Assembly: GCA_900772565.1 (NCBI GenBank)
Contig: CAAHET010000208.1
Span: 1 to 14,522, forward strand
Length of the DNA: 14,522 nucleotides
Direction of reading: 5' to 3'
Source of the DNA: an uncultured Faecalibacterium sp.
Lineage (GTDB): Bacteria > Bacillota > Clostridia > Oscillospirales > Ruminococcaceae
Under the pieces are notes generated by a model. That model was not told the origin of the DNA. It saw only the letters and a program-made list of their open reading frames with translations, and searched no databases. Positions 13,299 through 14,522 of this stretch are shown piece by piece. Position 1 is the first letter of the stretch. Each line of letters opens with the position of its first letter. The translations under genes were made by a program, and so were the position numbers.

Positions 13299-14072
13299 AT
13301 GGGTATCACAATCTCGCCGTGGATGATGGCGTTTCTCATTCTGATGACCGGCTTTGCAGGCTTTGTGGATTCGGCAGCCGGCGGCGGCGGGCTGATTAGC
13401 CTGCCTGCCTATCTGTTCGCCGGGCTGCCGCCCCACTACACCTATGCCACCAACAAGTTCAGCGCCGCCTGCGGCACCACCTTTGCCACGGCAAACTTTT
13501 TCAAAAGCGGTGCCATAAACGTGAAGGTGGGCGTTCTTGCAGCCATCGGCAGCTTTGCGGGCAGTGCGCTGGGCGCGCACATCGTGCTGCTGCTCAGTGA
13601 CGAGATGCTGCGCACCATGATGTTCATCATCCTGCCGGTGGCGGCGGTCATCATTCTGTGGCAGCGCAACCTGCCGGACGAGAACCGGGACGACGGCACG
13701 CTGGACCTGAAAAAGATCTTGCTGGCGCTGGCCATCGGCTTTGGCATCGGCCTGTACGACGGCATCGTGGGCCCGGGCACCGGCACCTTTGCCATCATTG
13801 CCTTTACCACCCTGATGGGCTTTGACCTGCGCACCGCCAACGGCAACGGCAAGGTGCTCAATCTGGCCAGCAACTACGCCAGCCTGTTCACCTACCTGAT
13901 GAATGGTCTGGTGGTGTTCCACGTTGGCATCCCCTGCGCCGTCAGCAATATTCTGGGCAACCTGCTGGGCTCTCATTTTGCCCTGAAAAAGGGTGCCCGC
14001 TTCATCCGCCCCATGATGCTGGTGGTGCTGGTTCTGCTGCTGGGCAAGCTCATCTCGGACGCGGTGCTGTAA
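13299..14072 (+). CDS. TSUP (TauE/SafE) family membrane permease
   Basis: The 257-residue integral membrane protein belongs to the family that exports or imports sulfur-containing anions such as sulfite, sulfonates or sulfoacetate; the substrate here cannot be told. About seven to eight hydrophobic segments are visible. The duplicated family motif appears twice, GFVDSAAGGGGLISLP at 21-36 and GLYDGIVGPGTGTFAI at 151-166, one in each half, which is the hallmark of the fold. A charged loop at about 122-139 (LPDENRDDGTLDLKK) separates the halves. AAGAGGAA stands about 8 nt before ATG 13299. The gene ends at 14072, just before the repeat cluster, and no T-tailed terminator lies between, so the repeat hairpins may end its transcript. 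It seems to be monocistronic, and no sulfur-metabolism gene is adjacent. Confidence 0.92.
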   Translation: MGITISPWMMAFLILMTGFAGFVDSAAGGGGLISLPAYLFAGLPPHYTYATNKFSAACGTTFATANFFKSGAINVKVGVLAAIGSFAGSALGAHIVLLLSDEMLRTMMFIILPVAAVIILWQRNLPDENRDDGTLDLKKILLALAIGFGIGLYDGIVGPGTGTFAIIAFTTLMGFDLRTANGNGKVLNLASNYASLFTYLMNGLVVFHVGIPCAVSNILGNLLGSHFALKKGARFIRPMMLVVLVLLLGKLISDAVL

Positions 14073-14085
14073 GAGACAAACTGAA

Positions 14086-14269
14086 CTCCCCCAGTCGCGG
14101 CTATCGCCGCGCCAGCCCCCTCGGAGATGGGGCCTTTGGCATAGCGGGAAAGTTTCTCATTGCACTTGATACTTTAGCACTGAGGGCAACGACGTGCGCC
14201 CTCTCAGTCAAAGCCTACGGCTTTGCCAGCTCTCCCAAAGGGAGAGCCAAGAGCACTGCCAGAAACTTT
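14086..14269 (-). repeat. Composite two-hairpin repeat, copy 2 (inverted relative to copy 1)
   Basis: Read on the minus strand this is collinear with 1-179 through both modules and the linker between them. A run of 34 bases is identical (9-42 against the reverse complement of 14227-14260). Its second stems differ from copy 1: CAAAGCC/GGCTTTG (14209-14215, 14219-14225) and CGCGGC/GCCGCG (14096-14101, 14106-14111). It starts 13 nt after the TSUP stop codon and may supply that gene's 3' end. Confidence 0.85.
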
Positions 14270-14302
14270 CACACTTAAAACGTCAGCAATGAGCCTTAGA
14301 CC

Positions 14303-14522
14303 TTGGCTCTCCCTTTGGGAGAGCTGGCGCGGGAGCGCCTGAGAGGGCGTGCAAGGCTAACGGGAATTGCCCCTCATCCGGCGCTGCGCGCCACCTTCCC
14401 CCGGCGGGTGAAGGCTTCAGCGGTAGCGGTACAGTTTCCGGCTAAAGTGCAAAGTTTGCGGGCGCGCCAGAGGCTCCCTCCCAGAGGGAGCTGGCAAAAC
14501 CGTCAGGTTTTGACTGAGGGAG
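14303..14522 (+). repeat. Composite repeat, copy 3, with an extra internal module
   Basis: It is in direct orientation to copy 1. Module 1 is at 14305-14349, with second stem GGCGC/GCGCC (14326-14330, 14335-14339). Module 2 is at 14471-14522, nearly identical to 128-179 (about two differences in 52 bases). Between them is an extra module of opposite orientation (14371-14415), with stems GGCGC/GCGCC (14380-14384, 14388-14392) and CCTTC/GAAGG. The window ends inside or at the end of this copy. Together with copy 2 it fills the 450-bp gene-free right end; nothing coding was seen there. Confidence 0.8.

Noticed and set aside
12108..13976. A 622-codon open frame on the minus strand
   Set aside because: It runs antisense across the end of the helicase gene, the dipeptidase, an intergenic gap and most of the permease gene. 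Crossing three real genes without motifs marks it as a shadow.

Overview
The window is GC-rich chromosomal DNA from a low-redox Firmicute. The gene content (two-subunit oxygen-labile fumarase, DtxR regulator with a short C-terminus, rimO-pgsA pair, SWIM-SNF2 helicase) and above all the dispersed CTCTCCC/GGGAGAG hairpin repeats fit Faecalibacterium or a close member of the Ruminococcaceae/Oscillospiraceae. This assignment is inferred from recall of the style of sequence; no search was run.

Layout, left to right. (1) 1-179: a composite hairpin repeat. (2) 253-2197: rimO-pgsA operon (ribosomal protein S12 methylthiotransferase; phosphatidylglycerophosphate synthase), closed by a strong intrinsic terminator. 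(3) 2198-2693: no gene. Almost all of it is one imperfect palindrome of about 420 bp lying between the convergent pgsA and the next gene. (4) 2694-3857, minus strand: an exported or membrane-anchored trigger-factor-like FKBP prolyl isomerase with a TTG start. (5) 4121-6716: malic enzyme followed by fumarase alpha and beta subunits, a tight operon divergent from (4). It interconverts fumarate and malate and decarboxylates malate to pyruvate. (6) 6923-7312: a DtxR/MntR-type metal regulator with its own promoter and terminator. (7) 7501-8679: a multi-pass membrane GGDEF diguanylate cyclase. (8) 8841-13142: SWIM-SNF2 helicase plus M19 dipeptidase, 15 nt apart. (9) 13299-14072: a TSUP (TauE/SafE) permease. 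(10) 14073-14522: no gene, filled by two more copies of the composite repeat, one inverted and one direct relative to the copy at position 1.

The genes are mostly housekeeping. No defence system, prophage, integron, CRISPR array, tRNA or rRNA was found. The most interesting material is non-coding: a family of two-hairpin repeat modules whose second stem differs in sequence from copy to copy yet stays self-complementary, and the long palindrome at 2260-2681 built partly from the same modules. Three single-gene promoters share an identical TTGCAT -35 box at the same 17-bp spacing. The metal regulator shows a mixed MntR/DtxR metal site. No evidence was seen for a wholly new protein system.
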